Source: Candidatus Poribacteria bacterium (GTDB taxonomy: Bacteria > Poribacteria > WGA-4E > WGA-3G). From it: a stretch of 64,000 nt of DNA. Shown here in pieces: positions 1 through 7,776 of the stretch. The notes under the pieces were generated by a model, which was not told the DNA's origin, did no database searches, and was given only the letters and a program-made list of their open reading frames with translations. How positions within the stretch are numbered: position 1 is the first letter of the stretch; every line of letters starts with the position of its first letter. Both the position numbers and the translations under genes were made by a program. The stretch lies in contig OY282386.1 in the NCBI GenBank assembly GCA_958295945.1, positions 2,046,001 through 2,110,000 on the forward strand, in the 5' to 3' direction.

Positions 1-1
1 T

Positions 2-286
2 CTCGGCGGTTCAGACCACAGTTTTTCAAATTATGGTGTTGAATACCATTTACCAAAAGTAACGAATTACCAACCAATAAGGAAACGTTCAAAATTACAT
101 ATTAATTTCACGATAGAGTCAACAAAAGCAATGCCTTATGCCGTTGCTGTCTGGGGAAACCACCTTGGCTTACAGTTAACTGAGTCAAACGCCAAAGAAG
201 TAAAATGGATAGATAAACATTTGCTTTTCTTACGACTATCATTAGAAAAAGGTGAAAACGAGTTTGAGATCATCCTGTCAATATGA
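2..286 (+). CDS. 3' end of an unidentified protein (partial)
   Basis: An open frame runs from the left edge to a TGA at 284-286 and gives about 94 residues. The start lies outside the window. The tail has alternating hydrophobic residues (AVAVWGNHLGLQL, then LLFLRLSLEKGENEFEIIL), which suggests a C-terminal beta-sandwich of the kind that ends many secreted glycoside hydrolases, but no family can be named. Codon use fits the neighbouring genes. It is followed by a long gene-free repeat region. That the frame is coding is fairly sure; its function is unknown. Confidence 0.55.
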   Translation, partial: LGGSDHSFSNYGVEYHLPKVTNYQPIRKRSKLHINFTIESTKAMPYAVAVWGNHLGLQLTESNAKEVKWIDKHLLFLRLSLEKGENEFEIILSI

Positions 287-349
287 AAAGAGATATAGAA
301 TAGAAGGATACAGATATTATAGTAAAACTATAATTATTTTCACACTACG

Positions 350-374
350 GTAGGTTCGGTTTCCTAACCGAACC
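350..374 (+). repeat. GTAG-headed hairpin element
   Basis: GTAG at 350-353 leads into a perfect 9-bp stem (GGTTCGGTT at 353-361, AACCGAACC at 366-374) with loop TCCT. The same stem recurs at 3381-3402 and, inverted and slightly changed, at 12716-12740. A GTAG at the foot of a hairpin is the layout of REP elements; membership of that class is inference. Confidence 0.7.
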
Positions 375-540
375 ATAAGCGTCAATTTTAGGATATATTT
401 TCCTGCGTAGGATTTTGGAAGTATATTTTTATCTTATGCACCTTTCGCACTGCTGATGCTGAGTTTCCTGTAGTGGACATTTTCTATATACCTTCCGCAC
501 CGCTAGTGGACTGTCCACACTAAAATTATAGGTCCATATC

Positions 541-562
541 GCGATTCGGAGATCGCTCCTAC
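541..562 (-). repeat. GTAG-headed hairpin, loop CTCCGA
   Basis: Read on the minus strand, GTAGGA is followed by stem GCGAT, loop CTCCGA and stem ATCGC. The element at 711-732 keeps the same head and loop but has stem GGGAA/TTCCC. A close copy with head ATAGGA is at 974-995. Confidence 0.7.
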
Positions 563-710
563 CGATTGACTACTGATTGTCCGAAGGAACTCCGATTCCC
601 GAGGACTGACACGACCCGCAATTTTAGCATAGACAGTCTACTAGTGGTCTGTCTACACTAAAATTGTCCGTCGCGATTTGGGGATCTCTCGGACAGAAAC
701 CTTGTGTCCG

Positions 711-732
711 GTAGGAGGGAACTCCGATTCCC
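711..732 (+). repeat. GTAG-headed hairpin, loop CTCCGA (stem variant)
   Basis: GTAGGA at 711-716, stem GGGAA at 717-721, loop CTCCGA at 722-727, stem TTCCC at 728-732. Compared with 541-562 both arms changed together while head and loop stayed the same, which is the signature of selection on the fold. Headless relatives lie at 586-599 and 938-953. Confidence 0.7.
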
Positions 733-775
733 GATTTCTTTGGAGATTCATAATTTTAGTGTAGACGCTCCACTA

Positions 776-896
776 GTGCTGATATGCGATTTATAAAAGC
801 CTCGGAGAGGCGACAGGTGTATAGCACGTAATATCAACACAGACGAAAGCCCCAGCGGGGCGATAGGTGTATCAAATGCACAAACTTTACTAACTA
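776..896 (+). repeat. 121-bp direct repeat, left copy
   Basis: This segment recurs in the same orientation at 3247-3367 with about four mismatches in 121 bases. The two copies bracket the ATPase/nuclease gene pair at 1118-3053. Inside are two hairpins: GCCTC/GAGGC with loop GGA at 799-811, and GCCCC/GGGGC with loop AGC at 849-861. Each is followed by a tail like GAYAGGTGTA, shared with the AGC-loop family near 14.4 kb. Confidence 0.85.
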
Positions 897-1054
897 TAGT
901 AAACTTTTGAATTAATGGGACATTTTGAGATGTCCGAGGGAACTCCGATTCCCGATTATCACTGAGTTATGTCGCGATTCGGAGATCGCTCCTATAGGGT
1001 TATTGAACATCTTTTGCATATAACTTTACATGCCGTGTTATTCTTCCAATTGCC

Positions 1055-1083
1055 TTGTATTTGATCGTAGATGTGTATATAAT
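1055..1083 (+). promoter_or_regulatory. Sigma-70-like promoter for the ATPase/nuclease pair
   Basis: TTGTAT at 1055-1060 and TATAAT at 1078-1083 are separated by 17 bases. Transcription would start near 1090, just ahead of the Shine-Dalgarno AGGAGA at 1105-1110. The upstream in-frame start codon at 1055 lies inside the -35 box, so it cannot be the real start. Confidence 0.55.
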
Positions 1084-1117
1084 TAATTCAAAGTCAGCAA
1101 AAATAGGAGAAGAAACA

Positions 1118-2569
1118 ATGGATGCATACATCAACGTAAAAAACTTCGGTCCGATAGAAGCGGCAGAGGTAGACTTGCGTCCGCTGACTGTATTCGTCGG
1201 TGAGAGTAACACTGGCAAGACGTATCTTGCCGCGCTCATTTACGCATTACACCGATATTTTCATGGAATCGCACAATTTCCTTGGGCAGATACAATTACT
1301 TATTATTACAGTTCTGTTTCCCGGACGCGAGACCGTTATCCACAAGATCAGCGGGAGGCGTTGGAACAACAAACATTCGAGGCACTCGAAAAGTTAAACA
1401 CACTTAGACGTCCGTTCAAATTTTCCGATTTACCTCTGAAGATACGCGAACTGTTGGATTATAGACTCAAACATCAAGGAGACTTCACAAACGAACTTGA
1501 ACGGTGTTTTGACCTTGAACCCGTTTCTAAGTTAATACGATTCACTAGCAGTCAAACCAACGAAATGAACGTTTCACTATCGGTTCGTGAAGGCAGTCAA
1601 AAGTATTGGGATTTTGAGGTGCAAACCGCAGTATCCACCGCTCCTACTATAACCGGGGGTATTAATCCAGACATGATTCTTCATGATGTAAACGAAGTGA
1701 ATCACAAAGCTGAGTTCAATGAAATATCCGATGTTGAACGTCTATTTCGGACTATACGGACTGATCAGTGGAAATCAGGAGAATCATACTACTTACCTGC
1801 TGCTCGGAGCGGTGTTATGCAAAGTCGAGATGTACTTGCGACTGCCCTTATCAAACGGGCGACGCGCATCGGTATAGATCGCCTTGAAGTGTCTACGTTT
1901 TCAGGAATGATAGGAGATTTTTTGGAGCAGATCTTTGACTACAAGGAACGTGATGGATCATCAAAAGAAATTAGTCACGTCGCGGAACAACTGGAGATGG
2001 AACTGCTGGAAGGCAAAATAGAGGTTAAACGTCCTACACCAGAAGCATATCCGGAATTTCTGTACCGTCCAGATCAAGCAGAAGACTCACTGCGGATGAG
2101 CCACTCCTCTGCGATGGTATCTGAGCTTGCACCTTTAGTCCTTTATCTGCGAGGCATCGTTAGACAAGGTGACTTACTTATTATTGAAGAACCAGAGTCT
2201 CATCTGCATCCGGGTGCACAAACCATAATTGCCAAAACCCTTGCCCGATTGGCCCGTGCTGGTGTTCAAGTCTTGATTACAACACATAGCAACTATCTCC
2301 TTCAACAAATCAGTAACCTAATTCGCGAAGGTGAATTGCAGAAACAGGGCGAATCCACAAATGAATCAGAAGACTATCTGAAAGCGGAAGAGGTCGGTGC
2401 GTGGTGGTTCCATAAGGACAAGCCGGTCGAAGAACTCCCGTTTAATCTTATTGAAGGTATAGAACCGGAAGATCACTTGGATATTGCGGAGGATCTCTAT
2501 AACCAATCAGCAGGACTCCAAAATAGAATTGAAGCAAAGAAAGAAGGGGATAAAGTTGAAGCTAAATAA
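1118..2569 (+). CDS. AAA/ABC-type ATPase (AAA_15/OLD-like), putative defence ATPase
   Basis: 483 residues from ATG 1118, chosen because AGGAGA lies 7 bases upstream and a promoter covers earlier starts. The protein opens like SMC/RecF/OLD-type ATPases (IxNFGPI), with Walker A GESNTGKT at 28-35, the internal YLPAARSG motif of AAA_15 proteins, an ABC-signature-like SSAMVSEL, Walker B LLIIEEPE near 353-360 followed by SHLHP, and H-switch TTHSN near 388-392. No TOPRIM domain follows, so it is not a full OLD nuclease. The downstream nuclease-like gene overlaps its last 14 bases, which implies coupled translation. ATPases of this kind drive several phage-defence systems (Septu, Gabija, retron effectors); that role here is inferred from domain pairing and from the flanking direct repeats. 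ATPase family fairly sure, function open. Confidence 0.85.
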   Translation: MDAYINVKNFGPIEAAEVDLRPLTVFVGESNTGKTYLAALIYALHRYFHGIAQFPWADTITYYYSSVSRTRDRYPQDQREALEQQTFEALEKLNTLRRPFKFSDLPLKIRELLDYRLKHQGDFTNELERCFDLEPVSKLIRFTSSQTNEMNVSLSVREGSQKYWDFEVQTAVSTAPTITGGINPDMILHDVNEVNHKAEFNEISDVERLFRTIRTDQWKSGESYYLPAARSGVMQSRDVLATALIKRATRIGIDRLEVSTFSGMIGDFLEQIFDYKERDGSSKEISHVAEQLEMELLEGKIEVKRPTPEAYPEFLYRPDQAEDSLRMSHSSAMVSELAPLVLYLRGIVRQGDLLIIEEPESHLHPGAQTIIAKTLARLARAGVQVLITTHSNYLLQQISNLIREGELQKQGESTNESEDYLKAEEVGAWWFHKDKPVEELPFNLIEGIEPEDHLDIAEDLYNQSAGLQNRIEAKKEGDKVEAK

Positions 2570-3053
2570 AGGACTTACCCACATTCAAGGGCAGGTGTCC
2601 AAAAACAGTATCACTAAAGATTGTGGCGGAGAAGGATGTAAAGTATACCGTACCGACATGCCCAGACAGAAAGTCGTAATAAATGTAGAGAAAGAGTTTG
2701 AATCACGTAAAAATAGCAGTAAACGGTGTGACCGGCTGCTATTTTACGGGAATAAAAGAAGCCTCTACGCTGTTCCGATTGAACTCAAAGGTCGTGGTAA
2801 AGGCGACGAATCACAAGTGCTTGAGCAGTTGAAGAACGGTTTAGAATTTGCCGCTACCCTCGTGAAAGGCTTGAAGAATACTGTCTACGTTCCAATTGTG
2901 TTTACTAAAAAAGGCATTAGATCAAGGAGTCCAAGGCAACAAAACCGAGAACTTAAAGTGAAATTCAAAGGTAAAACTTTGACGGTTCTGACAGGACGTT
3001 GTGGTAGAAAAAATAACCTGGCAAACTTACTTTCCGAGGCAGGTTATCTCTAA
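2556..3053 (+). CDS. Small PD-(D/E)XK-like nuclease candidate, partner of the ATPase
   Basis: About 165 residues from TTG 2556, with a purine-rich Shine-Dalgarno (GAAGGGGA, 2542-2549) inside the end of the ATPase gene; the genes overlap by 14 bases. The centre reads CDRLLFYG, then VPIELKGRG: an acidic residue (about D59) followed after 16 residues by E-x-K (E76, K78) on a predicted beta-strand, then helix residues QLKNGLEFA. That is the core pattern of PD-(D/E)XK nucleases. The rest is basic (KSRSPRQQNR and similar). There is a Cys-containing N-terminal stretch (CGGEGC). I do not recognise the family by name. Tight coupling to the ATPase suggests the two act as one complex. The nuclease call is motif-based inference. 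Confidence 0.6.
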   Translation: MKLNKGLTHIQGQVSKNSITKDCGGEGCKVYRTDMPRQKVVINVEKEFESRKNSSKRCDRLLFYGNKRSLYAVPIELKGRGKGDESQVLEQLKNGLEFAATLVKGLKNTVYVPIVFTKKGIRSRSPRQQNRELKVKFKGKTLTVLTGRCGRKNNLANLLSEAGYL

Positions 3054-3246
3054 ATCATGAGATATTGCAGCAGGCGGGTGGACAATGGAGAGGTATAAGG
3101 GCGGTGGGACAGAGTAGATACACCTTCAAGAAAGAGAAGATCGCGACCTCCTACAAAGAGGACAATATAACGGGCGGGGAAACCCCACCCCTCTGGGGCT
3201 TGTGTGATGGGTAGTATCGCCTTCCTATACACCTTTCGTCCCGCTG

Positions 3247-3367
3247 GTGCTGATATGCGATTTATAAAAGCCTCGGAGAGGCGACAGGTGTCCAGCACGT
3301 AATATCAACACAGACGAAAGCCCCAGCGGGGTGGTAGGTGTATCAAATGCACAAACTTTACTAACTA
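3247..3367 (+). repeat. 121-bp direct repeat, right copy
   Basis: Near-identical to 776-896. The second hairpin has one arm base changed (GGGGT instead of GGGGC). The copies are 2,471 bases apart and the intervening DNA carries the ATPase/nuclease pair, so homologous recombination between them could delete or duplicate the cassette. Confidence 0.85.
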
Positions 3368-3380
3368 AATTGATGCCTAT

Positions 3381-3402
3381 GGTTCGGTTTCCTAACCGAA
3401 CC
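3381..3402 (+). repeat. Hairpin repeat, same stem as 350-374
   Basis: GGTTCGGTT, loop TCCT, AACCGAACC: identical to the hairpin at 353-374, but the head is CTATGG rather than GTAGG. A second imperfect palindrome built on GCAGAATGC/GCATTCTGC follows at about 3428-3452. Together they fill the gap before threonine synthase. Confidence 0.6.
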
Positions 3403-3535
3403 GGAGTTTGTTCAGTGTTATAGTCAGGCAGAATGCGCTTATGGCATTCTGCATTGGTTAGGAAACCGTATCTACCGGGGAGTGTGCACGTATTTTTACA
3501 TATCATTTTAATTGAATATAATATTTGGAGGAAGT

Positions 3536-4768
3536 ATGGATAAAGTTTTAGGCTTAAAATGCCGCGAATGTGAACGCGAGTACCCGAAGGAGCCACTTCA
3601 CGTTTGCGAGTTCTGTTTCGGACCATTAGAGGTCCACTATAATTATGAAGCCATTCAAAAGTCTATCTCAAGACGTTCAATAGAACAAGGTCCTGATAGT
3701 TTATGGAGATACATTGATTTATTACCGATTGACGGTGAACCGACTGATGGACTAAAATCTGGTTTTACACCGCTCATCCGAGCAAAGAATCTTGGCGATG
3801 CACTCGGTGTAAAGGAAATATACATTAAAGATGATTCAGTCTGTCACCCAACGCTATCCTTCAAAGACAGAGTGGTAGCAATCGCACTCAGCAAGTCAAA
3901 GGAATTCGATTTTGATACGGTCTCGTGTGCCTCTACTGGAAACTTAGCCAATGCTGTCGCTGCACATGCTGCCATCGCCAATTTGAACTGTTTTATTTTC
4001 ATTCCTGCTGATTTAGAACTTGGCAAAGTTGTCGCTTCATTAGTCTATGCCCCCACGGTTGTTGGTATCATGGGTACTTACGATGAAGTAAACCGTTTGT
4101 GTAGCGAAATAGCGGGTGTATACCCATGGGCATTTGTCAACATCAACATCCGTCCATACTATGCAGAGGGTTCAAAGACGCTCTGTTTCGAATTAATTGA
4201 ACAACTCGGGTGGGAAGCACCAGACCACATAATTGCTCCCGCCGCTGGAGGTTCATTGATAACAAAGATTGGCAAGGCGTTGAAAGAATTTCATCAATTA
4301 GGATTGATTGAAAAACCAAATACAAAAATACACATAGCACAAGCAGAAGGGTGCGGTCCGATTGTAAATACTTTCAAGGAAAACAGTGATTTTGTCAAAC
4401 CTGTGAAACCTGATACGATAGCAAAATCTCTTGCTATTGGCAATCCAGCTGATGGTATATATGCTGTTAATACTGTGCGAAAATCGGGTGGTTTCGGTGA
4501 ACATGCAAATGATGATGAAATCGTTGAAGCAATTAAACTACTTGCTGCTACAGAAGGCATTTTCACGGAAACTGCCGGCGGTGTCACTCTTGCAGCTACG
4601 AAAAAACTTATTGATGATGGACATATCGGAAGAGATGAACGTATCGTTGTTGCAATTACAGGTAACGGTTTCAAGACTATTGAAGCACTTGAAAACAAAA
4701 CAGAGGATCCACATATTATTGCCCCACAACTCAATGCATTCCGAAAATTGATGACGAAGATAGAGTAA
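3536..4768 (+). CDS. thrC: Threonine synthase
   Basis: 410 residues. PLP enzyme converting O-phosphohomoserine to threonine in the cytoplasm. ATG 3536 has GGAGG at 3527-3531. The N-terminus carries a zinc-ribbon-like pair Cx2C (C9, C12) and Cx2C (C24, C27), usual in this threonine synthase subgroup. The PLP lysine is K110 in TLSFKDR, followed by ASTGNLANAVAAHAA for phosphate binding; a glycine-rich AAGGS lies further on. Length fits the 400-420-residue group. A cystathionine-like or other fold-type II enzyme is possible but less likely given the zinc ribbon plus the SFKDR motif. No other threonine pathway gene is adjacent, and the gene seems to be transcribed alone or with the Uma2 gene 50 bases downstream. 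Confidence 0.9.
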   Translation: MDKVLGLKCRECEREYPKEPLHVCEFCFGPLEVHYNYEAIQKSISRRSIEQGPDSLWRYIDLLPIDGEPTDGLKSGFTPLIRAKNLGDALGVKEIYIKDDSVCHPTLSFKDRVVAIALSKSKEFDFDTVSCASTGNLANAVAAHAAIANLNCFIFIPADLELGKVVASLVYAPTVVGIMGTYDEVNRLCSEIAGVYPWAFVNINIRPYYAEGSKTLCFELIEQLGWEAPDHIIAPAAGGSLITKIGKALKEFHQLGLIEKPNTKIHIAQAEGCGPIVNTFKENSDFVKPVKPDTIAKSLAIGNPADGIYAVNTVRKSGGFGEHANDDEIVEAIKLLAATEGIFTETAGGVTLAATKKLIDDGHIGRDERIVVAITGNGFKTIEALENKTEDPHIIAPQLNAFRKLMTKIE

Positions 4769-4818
4769 TCCAGATATTCATATTCTTAACCTTGTAGCAA
4801 CGCTTGGAGGATAATTGC

Positions 4819-5385
4819 ATGTCACAAATTGAAACACACGAACTTTCACAAGATTTATCTGGACAACATGCCGCAATGACTTTAGAAGAATTTCTTGAAT
4901 ATGATGTGGAAGGTTATGAATACGTTAAAGGGGAATTAATAAAATTGTCACCAGCATCAAGAAGACATGGTAGAATAAGCATTAATATAATTCGTTATTT
5001 GGATCCCCAGATCTATGATAACAATCTTGGTGAGTTGTATACGGCTGAAACTTCATTTAAGGTAGGGGAGCGGGTATTGAAACCAGATGTAGCCTTTATT
5101 GCTTATGAGCGATTGATTGGAGATGAAGATAAGGGATTACCTATACCCCCCGATCTGGCTATTGAAGTGGTGTCACCATCAGATACAAAGTCCCAAGTAG
5201 AGTTAAAGGCACTTGCTTATTTAGACGCAGGAACACGATGTGTTTGGGTGGTAGAACCTGTTTCAAGAACTGTCACAGTGTATAAGTCCGAGACAGACAT
5301 TAAAACACTAACACGTGATGACACCCTCACTGGAGACGATGTTGTTCCCGGTTTCTCCTGTCCAGTTGAACTATTGTTTGAATAA
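4819..5385 (+). CDS. Uma2 family (DUF820) putative restriction-like endonuclease
   Basis: 188 residues. ATG 4819 is preceded by GGAGG at 4806-4810. The sequence shows the typical order of the Uma2 family: MTLEEFLEY near the N-terminus, then YEYVKGELIKLSPAS, KPDVAFI, DLAIEVVSPSD and ALAYLDAGTRCVWVVEP, giving the D...ExK-type restriction-endonuclease-like fold (acidic D in KPDVAF, E in AIEVVSP). Such genes are numerous in cyanobacteria and Planctomycetes-like bacteria and their role is unknown. Its stop codon lies 10 bases before the RecD2 start, so the two are probably cotranscribed. Family sure, activity unproven. Confidence 0.85.
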   Translation: MSQIETHELSQDLSGQHAAMTLEEFLEYDVEGYEYVKGELIKLSPASRRHGRISINIIRYLDPQIYDNNLGELYTAETSFKVGERVLKPDVAFIAYERLIGDEDKGLPIPPDLAIEVVSPSDTKSQVELKALAYLDAGTRCVWVVEPVSRTVTVYKSETDIKTLTRDDTLTGDDVVPGFSCPVELLFE

Positions 5386-5395
5386 TGGTAAAAAA

Positions 5396-7720
5396 ATGGA
5401 AACACTAAGCGGTATTCTCGAACGTATTGTATATGAAAACGCAGACAACGGTTATACTGTCGGCAGGTTTTCTGCGTACGGTCACCCAGAACTCGTAACC
5501 ATAGTTGGAAATCTTGCATCGGTCAATGCAGGTGAGAGTCTGCTTCTCAGTGGAGAATGGACAAACAATCCAAAATATGGTGCACAATTCCAAATTGATA
5601 GATATGAGACCATCCAACCCGCAAATGTTCTTGGCATCAGAAAATACCTCGGTTCAGGTATGATTAAAGGGATTGGACCAAAGATGGCAACCCGCATCGT
5701 TAGTAAGTTTGGGATGGATACGATTGATGTTATTGAACAGACACCAGAGAAATTGGCTGGAGTGCCAGGAATTGGTAAAAAGCGCGTGGAAATGATACAG
5801 CAAGCGTGGGAGGAACAACGTGAAATAAAAAATGTAATGCTATTTTTACAATCACACAATGTCAGCACATCCCATGCCACAAAGATATACAAGACATATC
5901 AAAATGAATCTATACCCATTGTAACTGCAAATCCCTACCGTCTCGCTGATGATATTTACGGCATCGGTTTTGTCACTGCTGATACAATAGCACAAAAACT
6001 CGGGATTGATAAGAACGATCCACATCGTATACAAGCTGGCATCAAATATGTACTGAGTCAAAAAGCCGATGACGGGCATGTCTTCCAACATCCTGCCGAA
6101 CTAATAGAAGTAAGTGGAGATATGCTGGAACAGGAGCAACATACAATTGAGTTGGGAATAATGGCACTAACACTGAAAGAAGAGGTAGTTATATCATCTC
6201 AGGATGGTCAAGTTGAGATCATTGCTGAAGAAAGCATGATTAATGACTGGCTAAATAGCAATAAGAATACAACAAAAACTAATCCAGACAACATGTATAT
6301 TGAAATATCTGATGATTCTGAAGAGGAAACAGATGTAGATATACCTGATCAACTGTTAAAAACTAATGAAAATAGTGCTGTCTATCTTGCCCCATTTTAC
6401 TTTGCTGAAATGGGAGTCGTCAACCAATTGCAGCGACTTCTCGCCAGTGGTAAACGAACTTCCAGTGACTTAGATATTTCAAGGTCTTTGACACAGTTAG
6501 AAGTTGAAATGGATATTCAATTTGCCTCTCAACAGAAGGAAGCCATTCTTGCTGCCCTCACAAAACAGGCATTGATTCTCACTGGAGGCCCAGGCACGGG
6601 TAAAACCACGACAACAATAGGGATGATTCGCTTGTTTGAGGCGGATGGTAGACGGATTCTGTTAGCAGCACCTACAGGACGGGCAGCGAAAAGAATCAGC
6701 GAAACTACGGACAGAGAAGCCAAAACAATACACCGACTACTGGAATTTTCTCCACATCAGAATGGATTCAAACGAAATCGAGAAAACCCATTAGATGCAG
6801 ATGTCGTCATTATTGATGAAATGTCAATGGTGGATATTGTCTTGATGAATAAATTGATGCAGGCGATACCAACACATGCAACCGTTATCCTCATCGGTGA
6901 TACTGATCAACTCCCATCGGTCGGGGCTGGAAATGTATTGAAGGGATTGATTGACTCCAATCGCATTCCTGTCGTCACACTAACTGAAATCTTTCGGCAA
7001 GCACAACAGAGCATGATTGTTACGAATGCACATCTGATTAACACAGGTGAAGTTCCAAACCTGTCTGGTCCCAAAGATCGAAACTTTTTTTATATTGAGG
7101 AAGAGGAACCTGAAGAGATTGTCCAACTTGTTACTTCTCTTATCTCAGACCGACTTCCACGACACTATAACTTCCATCCTATTGACGATATCCAATTGCT
7201 TTGTCCAATGCGACGTGGTATACTCGGGTCAGAGAATTTTAACAAATGTCTTCAAGATATACTAAATCCTTATGCCGAACAAGCCATCAGAGGTTGGCAT
7301 ACATTCCGAACAGGTGATAAGGTCATGCAAATACGTAACAATTATGATTATGATGTGTTCAACGGGGATATAGGACGAATTGTCAATATTGATCAGGTTG
7401 AAAAGTTGTTGGACATACGTTTTTCTGACAAACTGGTTGCTTATGACATGGCAGACCTGAATGAGCTTGTTCTTGCCTATGCAACCACTATCCACAAAGC
7501 ACAAGGAAGCGAGTATCCTGTCGTTGTCCTGCCCTTACACACACAACATTATATTATGTTACAGAGGAATTTGCTCTATACAGGTATCACGCGTGCTAAG
7601 GAAATGGTAGTAATTGTTGGCACGAATCAGGCTCTCAATATATGCATACGCAATAATCAAGTGATGAGACGAAACAGTTACCTGGCAGAACGTCTTCAAA
7701 ATGCTACATATCACTTCTAA
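5396..7720 (+). CDS. recD2: RecD2-type DNA helicase
   Basis: 774 residues from ATG 5396. This start gives METLSGILERIVYEN with NGYTVGRF, the normal RecD2 N-terminus; earlier in-frame codons lie inside the Uma2 gene. Order seen: N-terminal OB-like domain, helix-hairpin-helix segment (GIGPKMATRIV, GVPGIGKKRVE), Walker A GGPGTGKT at 397-404, Walker B with D474-E475, GDTDQLPSVG, and C-terminal UvrD-like motif TTIHKAQGSEYPVVVLPL followed by LLYTGITRAK. RecD2 is a 5'-3' helicase of recombination/repair found in bacteria without RecBC; no RecB or RecC is nearby, consistent with a stand-alone enzyme. The ribosome-binding site is weak (GGTAA), so translation may depend on coupling to the Uma2 gene. 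Confidence 0.92.
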   Translation: METLSGILERIVYENADNGYTVGRFSAYGHPELVTIVGNLASVNAGESLLLSGEWTNNPKYGAQFQIDRYETIQPANVLGIRKYLGSGMIKGIGPKMATRIVSKFGMDTIDVIEQTPEKLAGVPGIGKKRVEMIQQAWEEQREIKNVMLFLQSHNVSTSHATKIYKTYQNESIPIVTANPYRLADDIYGIGFVTADTIAQKLGIDKNDPHRIQAGIKYVLSQKADDGHVFQHPAELIEVSGDMLEQEQHTIELGIMALTLKEEVVISSQDGQVEIIAEESMINDWLNSNKNTTKTNPDNMYIEISDDSEEETDVDIPDQLLKTNENSAVYLAPFYFAEMGVVNQLQRLLASGKRTSSDLDISRSLTQLEVEMDIQFASQQKEAILAALTKQALILTGGPGTGKTTTTIGMIRLFEADGRRILLAAPTGRAAKRISETTDREAKTIHRLLEFSPHQNGFKRNRENPLDADVVIIDEMSMVDIVLMNKLMQAIPTHATVILIGDTDQLPSVGAGNVLKGLIDSNRIPVVTLTEIFRQAQQSMIVTNAHLINTGEVPNLSGPKDRNFFYIEEEEPEEIVQLVTSLISDRLPRHYNFHPIDDIQLLCPMRRGILGSENFNKCLQDILNPYAEQAIRGWHTFRTGDKVMQIRNNYDYDVFNGDIGRIVNIDQVEKLLDIRFSDKLVAYDMADLNELVLAYATTIHKAQGSEYPVVVLPLHTQHYIMLQRNLLYTGITRAKEMVVIVGTNQALNICIRNNQVMRRNSYLAERLQNATYHF

Positions 7721-7776
7721 CTAATTGTATCTTTGATACAACCAGAAAGGAAATATCAAAACAAAGGAGTTACTAT

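Larger units (their letters stand above)
287..1054. other. Gene-free, repeat-dense interval
   Basis: About 770 bases with no credible gene but packed with short repeats. There are GTAG-headed hairpins at 350-374, 541-562 and 711-732, and relatives with altered heads at 586-599, 938-953 and 974-995. There are AGC-loop-type hairpins at 799-811 and 849-861. The phrase CTACACTAAAATT occurs in both orientations near 648 and 760. Degenerate copies of the AGC-loop family tail lie near 435 and 490. This looks like a landing zone for small palindromic elements upstream of the ATPase/nuclease cassette. Confidence 0.7.

Noticed and set aside
1055-1117. Upstream start for the ATPase
   Set aside because: It lies in the promoter -35 region, and ATG 1118 has the Shine-Dalgarno and the conserved N-terminus.
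3225-3626. 133-codon minus-strand frame over the right 121-bp repeat and the thrC start
   Set aside because: Runs through repeat DNA and the zinc-ribbon start of threonine synthase; no domain.
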